A stretch of 64,000 nucleotides of DNA, taken from positions 6,547-70,546 of the forward strand of contig WTPW01001007.1 in assembly GCA_009809945.1 (NCBI GenBank), given 5' to 3'. This stretch comes from Gigaspora margarita (lineage: Eukaryota; Glomeromycota; Glomeromycetes; Diversisporales; Gigasporaceae). The position numbers and the translations under genes are program-made. The notes below the pieces were generated by a model that did not search any database, was not told the origin of the DNA, and saw nothing but the letters and a program-made list of their open reading frames with translations. Positions 42,854 to 54,110 of the stretch are shown here, one piece after another. Positions within the stretch are counted from its first letter, which is position 1; every line of letters begins with the position of its first letter.

Positions 42854-43054
42854 CTATAATGTTAAGGAAGGCAGATCCAAATCTGAATCTGAATCTGATA
42901 GTTTTTTACCTAACTCAAGACCAGTTTGCTCTTCTATATTATTTTCTATCCAGTCTATGGTTTCTTCTACCGATTTTACTATCTTTTTTAACTTTTTATA
43001 TAGAGAATAATATTCACTTAGTCTTGTTTGGTACTTATATATTTTATGTCCCAT
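42854..43054 (-). CDS. Small acidic coiled-coil ORF
   Basis: 66 codons: a helical part (LSEYYSLYKKLKKIVKSVEE), then WIENNIEEQTG and an Asp/Ser-rich tail (DSDSDLDLP). The plus-strand frame over it is T-rich and less likely. It follows the polymerase gene on the same strand, separated by the hairpin at 43163-43188. Weak evidence for a gene. Confidence 0.35.
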   Translation of the reverse strand: MGHKIYKYQTRLSEYYSLYKKLKKIVKSVEETIDWIENNIEEQTGLELGKKLSDSDSDLDLPSLTL

Positions 43055-43162
43055 TTTTTAGTATTATATATATAGATATTAAATATATTAAAAAAATTAA
43101 TTGCTGAGGTGGGACACCATGTCACCAGGGCACAGTATATGGTGCAGTATCTATGTTGAATA

Positions 43163-43188
43163 GAGCCTGGACATGCATGTCCGGGCTC
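43163..43188. promoter_or_regulatory. G+C-rich 26-bp palindrome
   Basis: GAGCC.GGACATG pairs with its complement around the centre ATGCAT, with one mismatch pair. It sits alone in the intergenic space after the polymerase gene; the surrounding 43100-43250 is also unusually G+C-rich for this element. Could be a processing or termination hairpin or a protein site. Confidence 0.5.
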
Positions 43189-43405
43189 AACTTAATTGCA
43201 CATAAGAAAGGGCGCAGTAGTCACATGATATTGTGACCTGGGGGGTTATGTATTACCAACTCTAAATAATAATAATTAAATATTTTTTTAAAAAAAATAT
43301 ATTATATGCAATTCTCAAGGAATGCCCGCCTTCTCGCAATTCTTTCTCAAAGCTGAAAAGTAGTTAATTCCTAGTTTGATCACTATATATTGGTTAACTA
43401 TATAT

Positions 43406-46400
43406 CTATTTTCGAGCTTGCGAGAAAATAGGGGCTATGTGAGATGTACATGTATTTTGATATTTCTCTAGGAGCTTGGCCCTTATAGCTCTTTTTTCGG
43501 CCTCTTCATGGGGTATACCAGCCTTGACCATATTCTTATAAGCTTTATTATGCCAATGAAAATATGGCAAAGAGGTAATTCCATCTGATAAGATCTAGCG
43601 CTTAGTGTCTATTGGACATAGGGCCTTCTTTTCTGTTCGACCAAAGATAATATATGATCCTTTGACCGGATACCTATATTCTTGGCATGGAATACTTCTT
43701 TACCAAATAGACAGTCTCGATAAACTTGGGTCATTGGATCGAAGTCCTCAGTGTTGTCTACTGGATCCTCTAGTAGAGTTCCACCTAAAGATGGAAAATA
43801 TGTATCAGTAGCCATTTCATTCATACCCTTTTTGCTTACTCCTTTATGCTTAGACTTTGTAGACTTATCTGCTAAGACATAGTGGTTTGACTTGGCCCAG
43901 ATATGATAAGATTCTGTAATCACATTGCCTAGAGTCTCATCTTTAAAAAGCCCAATAGTCTTAGAATCATTAAGATCAAAAAGGTCCGGTCGCTCTGCCA
44001 TGTCTTTATAGATATTCTCAGTCTCAACTTGAAAAATATGAGTCTGTATCCTTATATCCGAGCTGGGCATTATTACCATATCTCACTTTTACATATCTAT
44101 ACCAAAAGTGGTACATGTGAAGCTTGCTAAGGCCCAAGACTGATGCTCTGACAATAATAGGCTTGTTGAGAGTTACAGTGGCCTTTCCTATATGTGCTCC
44201 AACAAGTGTATTTCCCAGCTATCTGGCATATTTAAAAGAGGGTTTATGGATCTGCTTAATAAATTTCTTTTCATCTTGCTCATTATTCATAGCCATGAGC
44301 TTGACGTCTTGGTATTTGCAAACATTTTCCATAGTTTTGCCATATACCGAGTTATTCATGAGCTTAAAGAAATCTTTTTTAAAAGCATTCTTAGCACCTT
44401 GACGCTTTTCCGTATTAAAGGCTATATAAGGTGCAAGCCAGTTAGTTTGGTCGAATGATAGGATTTCTGTAACCTCATCTACTATCATACCAAATTTTAC
44501 ATAATATTAGAGTTCTTGGTAATGGATAACATAATCCTTTCATGGGCCAAGATGTGGAACTAATTTTTTTGTTGCTAAAAACCGTCCTCCATCCAAGTTA
44601 TCTACAAGCTCTGAGGTATAGGGGCACAACATATCTTTACTTATGGCCATATTCTCTACGGCTGAAGGTAAATCACTCAAATAGTCATGGGTCTTTAGAG
44701 GAAAGTGCGCCTTAATATTTAGATAATATCCTTTTTTGGCATTTGATTCAGTATTAAGAATCTTATTAAGATATTTCTTTTGCATTTCAGGATTCTTAAG
44801 CAAATATTCCCAACTTGCCTCCTATTGATAATTTCCTATAGGCAAATACTGACTCATGGCCCAACCGTAAAGATTATTGGCATCAACATATGAGATCCAT
44901 GATGTGGGCTTAGATGGGTTAAATGCATTACTCATTTTAGGATTATTAGCCTTGAAATATCGTTTACATGCTATAGCTATACCCCCACGCTTGGCTTTTT
45001 CTATAAAAACATGCATAGACATATCTATGAAGAGATCGATCTTAACCCCTGTTATCTTAAGCATGGCATCCCAAGCTAGTGCAGGTGCTGATACATAGTG
45101 ACTGGAGTCAAGTTCATAATATTGCGTACATGTCCTCCGGAATTGGGTCCAGATATTTGCCAGACTAAGTACGTCAATCTTAAAGTAGAGATCATGATAC
45201 TCTCCTAGAGTCTTACAACCATAAGTTTTCTATACTTTTTGGGCATAATGATAGTCATCTTGTGTGATCTTACCTTTAAGAGTACTATGAAACTCATGAA
45301 AAGGAGAAAGCTCTGTTTCTTTAAACCTATCTTGTGAATCGATATAGTCATAAGGATAAACTCCTTTACGACTTGCTAATGAAATTTGATCTTGAGAATA
45401 GTCTTTAAAGTGCCAGCTTGTAATAGGGTGGTTGGTACCCAAATTTTTCGTAAGATTTGCCAAGCTATTATTCATGAATTGCATGCTATCTATATATTTT
45501 AGCTGACCTACCTTCATAGACTTGTATTGCTCAAATGGTTTGGCAATGACTTTTATCTGATGCGCATTAACTGATTTTCCAACAGATTCACAGACCAAGT
45601 GAGAATCATAGCCCTGAAAATTATGAAAGATAACTGGAATAGGCATCTTCCATGCTTCGATCGAAAGCTTAAGATTACAGGCATTGTGAGCTGGTCCCCA
45701 AAACTTACCTGTAATATGACAGTGGTCCCAGACCTTATTATTCTCTTCATCGAATTTATCTTTACAAATTCAACAGGTATCTGCCTCGGCAAATTTTTTC
45801 TTATCTTTTTCTGTCACAATTCAGTCATGCTTAATAGCCAAGAACTTATTGATTTCGACCAACTCCTTATCGATTCTTCAGACAAATTCTTGTGTAGCAT
45901 TTTTTTCTCGGTATAGAAAAGGCCCCTATTTATCCCCAGTATCGAACCAATGAACTAGATAACAAAAGCTATTGGCTTTTTTGCTCAGCGAGTTTTCGCA
46001 TTTGTCCTCCATATTCTTCATTGTATTTCTTGTTGTCCGCCTCGAAGTCAGCTATAATTACACATGGGGCATTAATCATTTGGCTATAGTTCTTGAATAC
46101 TTCAAAGTCATTAATCCCCTTAGTAGGTAAAGTGACTCTTTGGGTAGCCTCCCCCAAACCGAAACAGTGCTCTTGATGATGGGCTAGAGATTTTTCTGAT
46201 GGAAAGCTTTGAGTACATTTTCTACAGATATATTTTTTACTATGATAAGCGGTATCTTTAAAAACTAGTCCATTTATATTTTTAATCCAAAGAAAGTGGT
46301 TTTTTTGTCCTTACTTATTATTTTCAGATTTAGTAATATCTGTAAGAGCCATCAGATCGATAATATGTTGTCTATTATAGTTTTTGCTAGCTATTACTGC

Positions 46401-47582
46401 TTTTGGAGTGGCTGATTCTTCTTTTCATTCCCAGACATTGATAGAGATATCTGGGTTCATCTCCTCAATCTTATTAAATATACGTGAACAGATTGGAGTA
46501 GGCATTGGGATGTTATTAAGCTTAATGATATCTAAGTATTTTTGAAGGCTTTTTGCTCTAAATATATGCCTTCCCAAGTGGTCTGTAATTCCATTCTTAT
46601 TTGCAAAATAACATCCTAATGCACCTTTGAGACAATTATCTGTGGGCTTGCCCGTAGCCAGATCTATAATATCAGAATTGTCTGGATTAATTGTGCACTT
46701 TGTATTGGCAAGCTTTTTAGGAGTAGGAATATAGAAACCTCCATTAGTTTGATGGTAGGTATAGGATTCAATAAATATATTTTCTATTCTAAGAAGATTT
46801 TTACCGGACTCTTCTTTTAAGTGATTTTTAATTTGTATATCAATTTCTCCTACAGATTGAATTAAATATGGGTCTATATCATTTTCTGAAAGAAGAATAT
46901 GTTGTTTTCCTCTATAATAGGAATGGGTCTGACTAAGTTCATAATTCGCTTTGTCCATAGCATCACCTTCTCCTTTATATTTATATTTTGCATATATGCT
47001 TTCTATAACTAATGATGTTTTTATTTGATCCTTTTTGTAGAGCTCTTCTTTGAGAATATTAGTAATTGCTTTGTGTGTTGAGGCTATGAGTTGGGGCATA
47101 TATGGGGTGTCAGCATATGCTGTTTGATTGTCTTGCTGTTTATTAAAAGCATATGCTGGATTATTGCCTGCTGGAATCTTTCCTTTCCATATGGACATAT
47201 TTTTGAGATTTTTATGTGATCTGGCCGGGTCATAACTTTTTTCTACAAATACTATATCATTCTCTTGGACTTTATTCTGCTCAGAGGATATTTCTTCTCT
47301 ATAGGCTTGGGTCGCCGGGCCTGGGCCGGCTTCTTGAACTTGGGCCCCCTCTTGAACTTTGTTCTGTGAGGAAGAGGCTTGAATTGCTGAATTTGAACCA
47401 AATTTAGAAATGAGAGGTAGCTCCTGTTTGGATACTTGGGTTCGGGCAAATGGTATATTGCATTGATTTTTTTTGCTTTTATAATGCTTGCGAAGTTTTT
47501 CTGGTCTTGTAAAAGTATATCTACAACAAGCACATGTACGATTTTTTTTATCACTTCTAGGCATAATATTATTAAGTCTCAC
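43406..47582 (-). pseudogene. Protein-primed family B DNA polymerase (Polinton type), multiply disrupted
   Basis: About 1,390 codons from MRLNNIMPRSDKK to TAG 43406. In order: a Cys/His finger (CACCRYTFTRPEKLRKH); a low-complexity linker; ExoI PCVIIADFEAD (about 46050); a zinc/endonuclease-like insert WDHCHITGKFWGPAHNACN (about 45710); ExoII FHNFQGYDSHL (about 45610); RGGIAIA (about 44985); motif A YVDANNLYGWAMSQYLP (about 44870); motif B KLMNNSVYGKTMEN (about 44345); motif C KDTDS (44039-44053). It would copy the element using a protein primer. In-frame stops lie after VWE (46423), in TC*IC (about 45783), after QKV (45230), after NYQ (44822), after LGP (44540) and after KYAR (44219); frameshifts lie near 45800-45960, 44036 and 43630. 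All in-frame stops I checked are TAG or TGA. Confidence 0.9.
43408..43428. promoter_or_regulatory. Repeated near-palindrome TTTTCGAGCTTGCGAGAAAA (copy 3)
   Basis: The same 20-bp motif occurs at about 41743-41763 and, in complement, at about 42779-42797. Here it overlaps the last codons of the polymerase gene and in the first copy it lies inside the HTH gene. Three copies in under 2 kb on both strands suggest a protein-binding site. Confidence 0.45.
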
Positions 47583-47625
47583 CTATTAATATATTAGATA
47601 AACTTTTGTTTAAATAAAAATATTT

Positions 47626-48331
47626 ACCCCTCATCTTTTCATGATAAAATTATTCAAAATAGGATATATCTTTTCGAGTGCTCAGAAGCTAGATCTTATT
47701 GATTGCTAATGGGTGAGACGTGGCAATGAGACTTTGAGATATGTATAATAAGTCTCACCTTAGATAAGTCTCCCCTCGGATAAGTCTCACCTCTAGTCAG
47801 ATAAGTCTCACCTCTGATCGGATAAGTCTCACCTCTAATAGCTAAATCTCACCTCTGATCGGATAAGTCTCACTCCTAATAGCTAAATCTCACCTCTGCA
47901 AGGTGAGACTTAGCATTTTTTGTTCTTTGCTAGATAGTAATGAATCGCTTTTTGAATTAATTCTAGGATAACATAGAAAATAGTATGCATATTAGGCTTG
48001 AATGGGCCTGCAGAGAAGCACACTCGGACACTTTAGTCCTCAGTACTCTCTGCTCATTTCAAAGGCAAGCAATATAGCATAATTTTTTTGTTATCTTATT
48101 TAGAATTAAAAACATAGCCAGAGCATTAACAAAGACTATGTACTCCTTAATGTTGGAAACCCAAATTTAGAAGTAAGGAGAGTAAGTTAACAGGATTTGG
48201 CTCTAGCGTAATTTAGAGTCTGAATTCGATATAGGATTTCATATATCTAGAAGAGCTTAGAAATGGGTAAGGAACCTATTCTGGATACATTTACGTAATT
48301 TTGATCCTAGAACTCCTATTTTCGCCCTACT
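47626..48331 (-). repeat. Right terminal inverted repeat, 706 bp
   Basis: Reverse complement of 34780-35508. It contains the mirrored GGTGAGACTTATC tandem array (47745-47910) with one unit fewer. The polymerase start lies only about 45 bp inside its inner edge, so the inner TIR probably contains the polymerase promoter. Confidence 0.9.
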
Positions 48332-48336
48332 CAAAT

Positions 48337-48975
48337 CATTTGTATCACTTATGAGAGACAATTGAACTTGAAGTATTCAATTATTAACATCTTGTTCTTG
48401 GTATATAGAGTGATATGTGATTGGTGTTGAAGTGTTACAAGCAACTATAGTCTTAAATATAGTGCTTGCAATACAATATACAGCAACAGGAATCTTGTAA
48501 AGTTTGAAAATATATAAAGCAATGTGCAAGTTATAAATGCTACCGAAATTGATTTTTGAAAAATGCCTATTTCAGGTTTTGTAAAATCAATTAAAATTTT
48601 TTATAAGGAAGAGCAAATAAAATTTATATATTTATATTCCTTATAATTTTGTCTAATTAAAAAAAAGAATCAAAAAATTTCAGGTTTTAAGTAAAATAGA
48701 TTAAAAACAATCTTGGAAAATTTTTTAATTTCAGGTTCCAAAACCCAAAATAATTTTGTCACTATGTATAGGCAAGTAGAATATGATTTTACTAGAGTAG
48801 TTCAGTCAATATTTATTAAAGAGCAAATTGATGTTTGAAATAAGATATATTTTATTAATGATAATATGATATAATTTCAAAGAGATATTTATTTCTAAAC
48901 ATTAGCAGAAGGAGTAAGAATTTGAGTCTATCTTGCAAGAGGGTCAAATAGCTAGGGTTTATATATCTTTTGAGA
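48337..48975. other. Spacer right of the Polinton-like element
   Basis: A+T-rich. About 48560-48710 is an inverted relative of 33690-33830. No gene is seen. Confidence 0.5.
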
Positions 48976-49475
48976 AAACTAATAAAACTTGTAAAACTAA
49001 TAAAACTCATAAAACTTACAAAGCTCATAATACTCACAAAACTTATAAAACTCTTATAATTCATAAAATTCATCAAACTCACAATACTCATAAAACTCAC
49101 AAGGATGAATCTATTTGTTGCTAGTGGTGACAGTCACCGAATTGTGATCAACCAATTTGATCAAAGGATCATGTGTAATATGAAAAATGCAAAAACTTTG
49201 ATTTTTTTAAAAAATCACTTCTAACTTAAAATTTTGTCTATAAACTACTTTTGTTTTATGCAAAATAAAAATCCTTTGCAAAATTTTACTATATAAACAC
49301 TCTACCCAAACCTTAACTATGGCTCTAACTCTAACCCTAACAATAGTAAGTTTGATGCATTGTTTTTGTTTTGATCATAATGTTACATGATCTAATTGGT
49401 CGATTACAATCCAGTGACTGTCACTGCTAGCGACAAATATATTTTTTCAACTTACAAAACTCATAAAACTCCTAT
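48976..49475 (+). repeat. 9-bp minisatellite AAAACTCAT, interrupted by a MITE
   Basis: Units such as AAAACTAAT, AAAACTCAT and AAAACTTAC run from 48976 to about 49105 and resume at about 49449-49475 (CTTACAAAACTCATAAAACTC). The Thr/Lys/His-rich and Ser/Phe-rich ORFs here are repeat translations. Confidence 0.8.
49114..49437. mobile_element. TA-flanked MITE with telomere-like core
   Basis: The ends TTTGTTGCTAGTGGTGACAG and (complement) TTTGTCGCTAGCAGTGACAG are inverted repeats of about 45 bp. TA flanks both sides (49112-49113, 49438-49439). The core (about 49305-49345) reads ACCCAAACCTTAACTATGGC then CTCTAACTCTAACCCTAAC. It interrupts the 9-bp minisatellite. Confidence 0.8.
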
Positions 49476-50295
49476 TTTGGTTTACTACTGGCTGTCCTTA
49501 ACATGTTCTAGAAATAGAACAAAAAACCTTTTTATAATATTTATGTCTCTTTAAAAACAAACTTTGTAAGTTCCCAATTCTATTAAATTGTTGAAATTTT
49601 TATACAATTATTTAATCAAACTATTAAAAAAAATATAATAGTTCTAGTACAATTATGACATTTCCAATATTGAAAAATTTGATAGATTCTGTTTGCACAT
49701 TTTAGTATACTGTAGGTTTGAGAAGATTCTAAAGAAGCTTTAATACTTTTTTTATTTCTTTAACCACATTCTAATCATTTTGAAAATCTGTTTAAGTTTT
49801 TCTAGATAATAACAGGTTTCAAGTATTTGTATTTATTTTTCTCTTTGGCTTCCATGAGCCTTCTGGTTTAGTTAGAAAAGTATTTCATTTAATTGGTCTT
49901 TCTATATAAAAGTTAGCAAGGAATTTGCTCTCAGAAAGGGTTCTTGTCCAGTACTCATTAAGTTTCTAGTAATCCTAAGTAGGGTGGTATTAGGTTCTAG
50001 GTTGTTTTTATTAAGTTCTAGATCTTATTCTGGGTCTTGGTTACTGTAATTTTCTGGTTCACTAAACACAAGAGGAAAAACTACTTTTGTACTAATTACT
50101 GGTTCTCAGTAATCTTCTTCTGTATTAGCAAAGTTATTTTTATTGAGTTTGAAATAACTATTTTCAAGACTATTCAAAAATTAGTTTGCATTTTTGGTAG
50201 AAAACTGTAAAGAGAGTACAATTTCTATCTGTTTGTTATTATAACTTGATGTTTTGTAATAACAATACTATTATTATATACCAAAGAGTCTTGGT

Positions 50296-51471
50296 CAGTG
50301 TTTAAAATTCAATGTTCTCATGGTTCAATGAAGATTTGAGTTTTTTTAAGAACATTGATATTTAAAAAAAGGTTCTCTTATTTGAGAACATTTTATCCTC
50401 TTGAAATGTTTTCAAAGAGAACATTATAAAATTTTTATATTCTAGATTTACTAATAAGAACAATAAATTATATAAAATGTTTATCAATTTGATAATGTAA
50501 TTTGATCATAACAAATTCTGTACATATGTATATACTATGTATAGCACATATGTTTAAAGTATACAATATGGGTAACAAATAAATATTTAAGGAAATAGCC
50601 TTAAAGATTTTTTAAATAAAACATTCATTAGCCATGCAGTGTGTTTTTTATATTGAGAGTATTATTATTGTGTAGACTTATATATAAATGATTTGGATCA
50701 AATGATATGCTAATACTAAGCAAGTAAAAAAGACAAAGTATTTGTTAGTACAAAGTTTAAATAGTTAAATAACAAAGTAATTAGATTCTAATTTATTGCA
50801 TTTACCAATAGTAGCATTAGTAAAATATTATAAAAGGCTTGTTTTACTATGAGCAATATAAAAAGCACTTGAAGTTTTAACAAAATTATTAGAAATTAAT
50901 TGTATAATACATTGTGTTATATTGAAAAATATAAAGAATCATATACAAAGTTTAAAAAATTATTAATAGATAAGCATGAACTTAATGTGTGAATTGTAAG
51001 TATAGAATTTATTTTCAAATAAGTTATTATTCTATTAACAATAGAATTCTTTATTAAAAATCATTTTATTTACTATATTAAACTATTAGAGCATAAGTTA
51101 TTTATTTATAATCTACTTATTTTATTATTAAAAGTTAGATATAACTTTAATTTACAATATGTTAAACTACAAGTGAGTAAGTGCAGTGTAAGAAAAGCTT
51201 AATTTTCAATTAGCATACCAAGAATGGTGCAAACTTGAACATAGAATTAATTATTATATTATTGATTTTCTGAATTTGAATTAATTTTGTTGTAAATTAA
51301 TAAATGATATATATCAATATTGTTTGAAGCTAATATAAATATAAACATTCTTTAAAAATTAATGTTCAATATATTTAATATATAATGAACACTAAAATGT
51401 TTTTGAGAACAATAAAAAGTTAAATTATGCTCTTTTGTGGACATAACTTTCGATTTGAATTTTAAACACTG
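50296..51471 (+). mobile_element. Non-autonomous hAT element, copy C (uninterrupted, 1,176 bp)
   Basis: The ends are CAGTGTTTAAAATTC and GAATTTTAAACACTG; GTCTTGGT is duplicated exactly (50288-50295, 51472-51479). It gives the reference structure for copies A and B, including the empty site (50818-50834) of the retroposon found in copy A. No ORF of note. Confidence 0.93.
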
Positions 51472-51682
51472 GTCTTGGTTCCAATTTTTAACTAACTCAG
51501 TCAGACTAATTAGAGTTTGAGGTTGTAGTGTTAGATGTTTCTATTTTAAGAATTAAAGTTTTTAAGAAAAAGAAAATAAAAGAAAAAAATATTTTTGGAA
51601 ATTTCTAATTGAAGTTAAAAGTGGGTAAAAATAAAAATTGTTGTGCATAATAAACAAAAAAGTAAATTAGGGAGTCAGGCTA

Positions 51683-51860
51683 GAACCCCGAAATATATAT
51701 AGATAGGTCAGGTATGAGTTTGCTTATTTTTGAAGTTTTTTATACAGATCTTTTCTATTTATAGTAATTTTTTGCTTATTTTTGAAGTTTTTTTGCAGAT
51801 CTTTCCTTTTTTAGTAACTCTATAATCAACCTGACCTATCTATGTATATTTTGGGGTCCT
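51683..51860. mobile_element. 178-bp MITE, 9-bp TSD (copy 1)
   Basis: The ends GAACCCCGAAATATA... and (complement) AGGACCCCAAAATATA... are inverted repeats followed by TAGATAGGTCAGG. GTCAGGCTA is duplicated exactly (51674-51682, 51861-51869). The interior repeats TTGCTTATTTTTGAAGTTTT twice. A 9-bp duplication suggests Mutator-like mobilisation. Confidence 0.88.
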
Positions 51861-52019
51861 GTCAGGCTATGTTTCTGATCTGTTTTAAGAATTTATCTCC
51901 AGAAATTCTAAATAACAATCACAGGGTGCCAATCTTGTCTCTTGTAATGCTTAAAAAGATGATCACATTTTTCTTTCTATTGTACAAAGTCTGTATGCTC
52001 TATTGTCTTTATTACTTTC

Positions 52020-52420
52020 TGTAACTTTTGCAAGAGAGTTGCAAAGAGTTCTATTTAATCTTTCAACTATTCTATTGGTTTGTGGGTGATAGAATGAAGA
52101 GAATATATTTTATTAAGAACTTTTCACATAATATCCTCAATTTCACTAACAAAATTCTTTCTATTGTTTGAAAGTATTATCTTAGGTACTTTTATCTACA
52201 AACAACCTTTTTAAAAATAAACTTAGCTAATGGTTTTGTATTTGCATCTGGTACAGCTTTGGCTTCTAGCTATCGAATAAGAAATTAGTAGTGACAATAG
52301 TATAGTGATTATTCTAAAGAGTTATAGGGAGAGGTCCTACCAAATCTATTTCTTCATGTTCAAAGGCTATTCTACTTGAATAGAAAAAATGGTTTTTTCT
52401 TTTACTTTTTCTTGTTTTGA
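52020..52420 (-). pseudogene. Integrase remnant of the second Gypsy region
   Basis: About 52130-52020 on the minus strand reads FYHPQTNRIVERLNRTL, the conserved Ty3 integrase segment containing the catalytic Glu. Higher coordinates hold the earlier part of the core, with stops. Inactive. Confidence 0.75.
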
Positions 52421-52749
52421 CATCTCTATATATTTGGTCCAGTAATATTGTTCAGATATTTTATAATATATAGTGTCTGTTCCTAAATATTTAGCAGTAG
52501 GATGACTATATATTATATACAAAATTGGTTCAACTTCAGTCCATTTAATAAATCTCTAGTAGATCGATTTGGGTCTTTTCTATTCTTTTAATATAATAAT
52601 TTATTATTCACTTTATACCATCTAGATTGATTAATAATTAATTGTCTTTTGTTTATTTTCTGTTAAGTCAAAAGAGAGTGTGTCTAATTCTAAGTATTCT
52701 ACAAGGTTTTGATATTGATCCAAATTCATGTGGAGTCAATAGTATAAAA

Positions 52750-52923
52750 GAACCCCAAAATATATAGATAGGTTAAGTTAATTATAAAATTACTAAGAAT
52801 GGAAAGTTCTGCAAAAAACCTCAAAAATAAGCAAAAAATTACTAATAATAGAAAGATCTGTATAAAAATTCCCAAAAATAAGCAAACTAATACCTGATCT
52901 ATCTATATATATTTTGGGGTCCT
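52750..52923. mobile_element. 174-bp MITE, imperfect 9-bp TSD (copy 2, inverted)
   Basis: Reverse-complement copy of 51683-51860, ends and interior included. The flanks AGTATAAAA and AGTATGAGA match at seven of nine positions. It lies in the same Gypsy region, between integrase and RNase H. Confidence 0.82.
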
Positions 52924-53039
52924 AGTATGAGAATATGTCTGAGTTGGTAATCTAGAAAGAGATCAACATTAAAATGGATTCTTTCTGCTTTGTATATGAT
53001 AGTGAAATGATATAGTTGGAGTTTTATTATTCAATGACC

Positions 53040-54110
53040 TAAATGTCCTTTTGGTTGTGAGAACTTTAACTATTTAAAAGCAAAGCAATTTGTAACTAGT
53101 ATAAAATAACTTGTACCGAAGTATTTATAAAAATATTTAATAGCCCATACAATAGCAGCACATTCTAGTTTAGTAGTGCTATAATTTATCTTTTTCAAGC
53201 TTTTACTAGTATAGGCAATAGAGTGTCCTTTTTATCATCAGAAAGTTGGCTTAAAGTAGCTCCAAATCCTTTATAGAAAGCATCAGTAGCTAGAATGAAT
53301 TCTTTTTTATAGTTAGGATAAATAAAAATAGATGCAGTAGTTAATCAGTACTTTAATTTATTAAAAGCCTTTTGACATTGCATACTCCACTCATAAATAT
53401 TGTTCTTATGTAATAACTAATTAAGGAAATAGGTAATAGAAGAGAAATGCTTAATAAATTATTTGTAATATCCAGTGAGGCCTAAAAATGATTGCAGTTG
53501 AGTAGTGTTTTGGGAAGATTGGATATGTTAAACAGCAGTTATCTTATCTGGATCTGGGGAGATTTCTTTTTTTTCAATAATATGTTCTAGAAAGATCAAT
53601 TGTTTTATCCAAAAATTACACTTTTCAAAGTTTAACTTTAATCTAGCATTTCATATTCTGACAAAAACTTTCTTAAATATTTAATTTGGTCATTGAAAGT
53701 TCGAGAAAAGACATTGATATTATCTAGATATACTACAACATATTTGTAAACTATACCTTTATAAATCTAATTCATAAGATATTAGAAAATAGCAGGGTAT
53801 TATATAATTCAAAGGCATGACATTAAATTTTTAGTTCCATATTTGGTTATAAAAGCAGTTTTCTCTCTGTCTTTTAGGTATAGATTTACTTGCCAATATC
53901 TACTCATAAGATCTAAAGTGAAAAAGTAAGTGGGTTCAGCAAAAGAGTCAAGCATTATATTAATTCAGAGAAATTGATCCTTTTTAGTAACAGCATTGAG
54001 GTTTTGGTAGTTTATACAAAACTTTTTCTTTTTATTTGTCTTGTTTACAAGTACAACAAGAGAGGCCTAAGGGTTAGAAAACTCTTTTATTAATTTATTA
54101 TCCAATATTT
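53040..54110 (-). pseudogene. Reverse transcriptase/RNase H remnant of the second Gypsy region
   Basis: About 54075-53880 on the minus strand reads ASLVVLVNKTNKKKKFCINYQNLN then KYFFTLDL-like text and YWQVNLYLKDREKTAFIT, the RT finger and palm of Ty3 elements. 53730-53719 encodes YLDN in place of YLDD. RNase H follows to about 53040. Several stops; the second catalytic Asp is Asn, as in the first Gypsy element. Confidence 0.8.

Larger units (their letters stand above)
34780..48331. mobile_element. Polinton/Maverick-like element with Gag- and retropepsin-like genes
   Basis: The terminal inverted repeats start AGTAGGGCGAAAATAGGAGT. CAAAT flanks both sides (34775-34779, 48332-48336), a 5-bp duplication. 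Total length is 13,552 bp. Inside are an integrase (36733-37803, minus) and a protein-primed DNA polymerase B (43406-47582, minus), the defining Polinton pair, plus a plus-strand block at 37820-41351 with coiled-coil, Gag-like and retropepsin-like parts and several small ORFs. I find no capsid (double jelly-roll), FtsK/HerA ATPase or adenain-like protease. The large genes are broken, so the copy is not autonomous. Self-synthesising replication is inferred from the family. Confidence 0.85.

Noticed and set aside
42835..43107. Plus-strand hydrophobic ORF inside the Polinton-like element
   Set aside because: T-rich antisense of a more plausible acidic coiled-coil frame on the minus strand; no membrane-protein signature beyond composition.
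44124..45098. Plus-strand ORFs opposite the polymerase
   Set aside because: Shadows of the minus-strand polymerase coding sequence, which has recognisable catalytic motifs.
34775..48336. The 6-bp target duplication usual for Polintons
   Set aside because: Only CAAAT (5 bp) matches when the TIR is taken from its first shared base; a sixth base does not agree.
48855..49124. Ser/Phe-Met repeat ORF (minus) and Thr/Lys/His repeat ORF (plus)
   Set aside because: Both are readings of the 9-bp AAAACTCAT minisatellite, whose period is a multiple of three.
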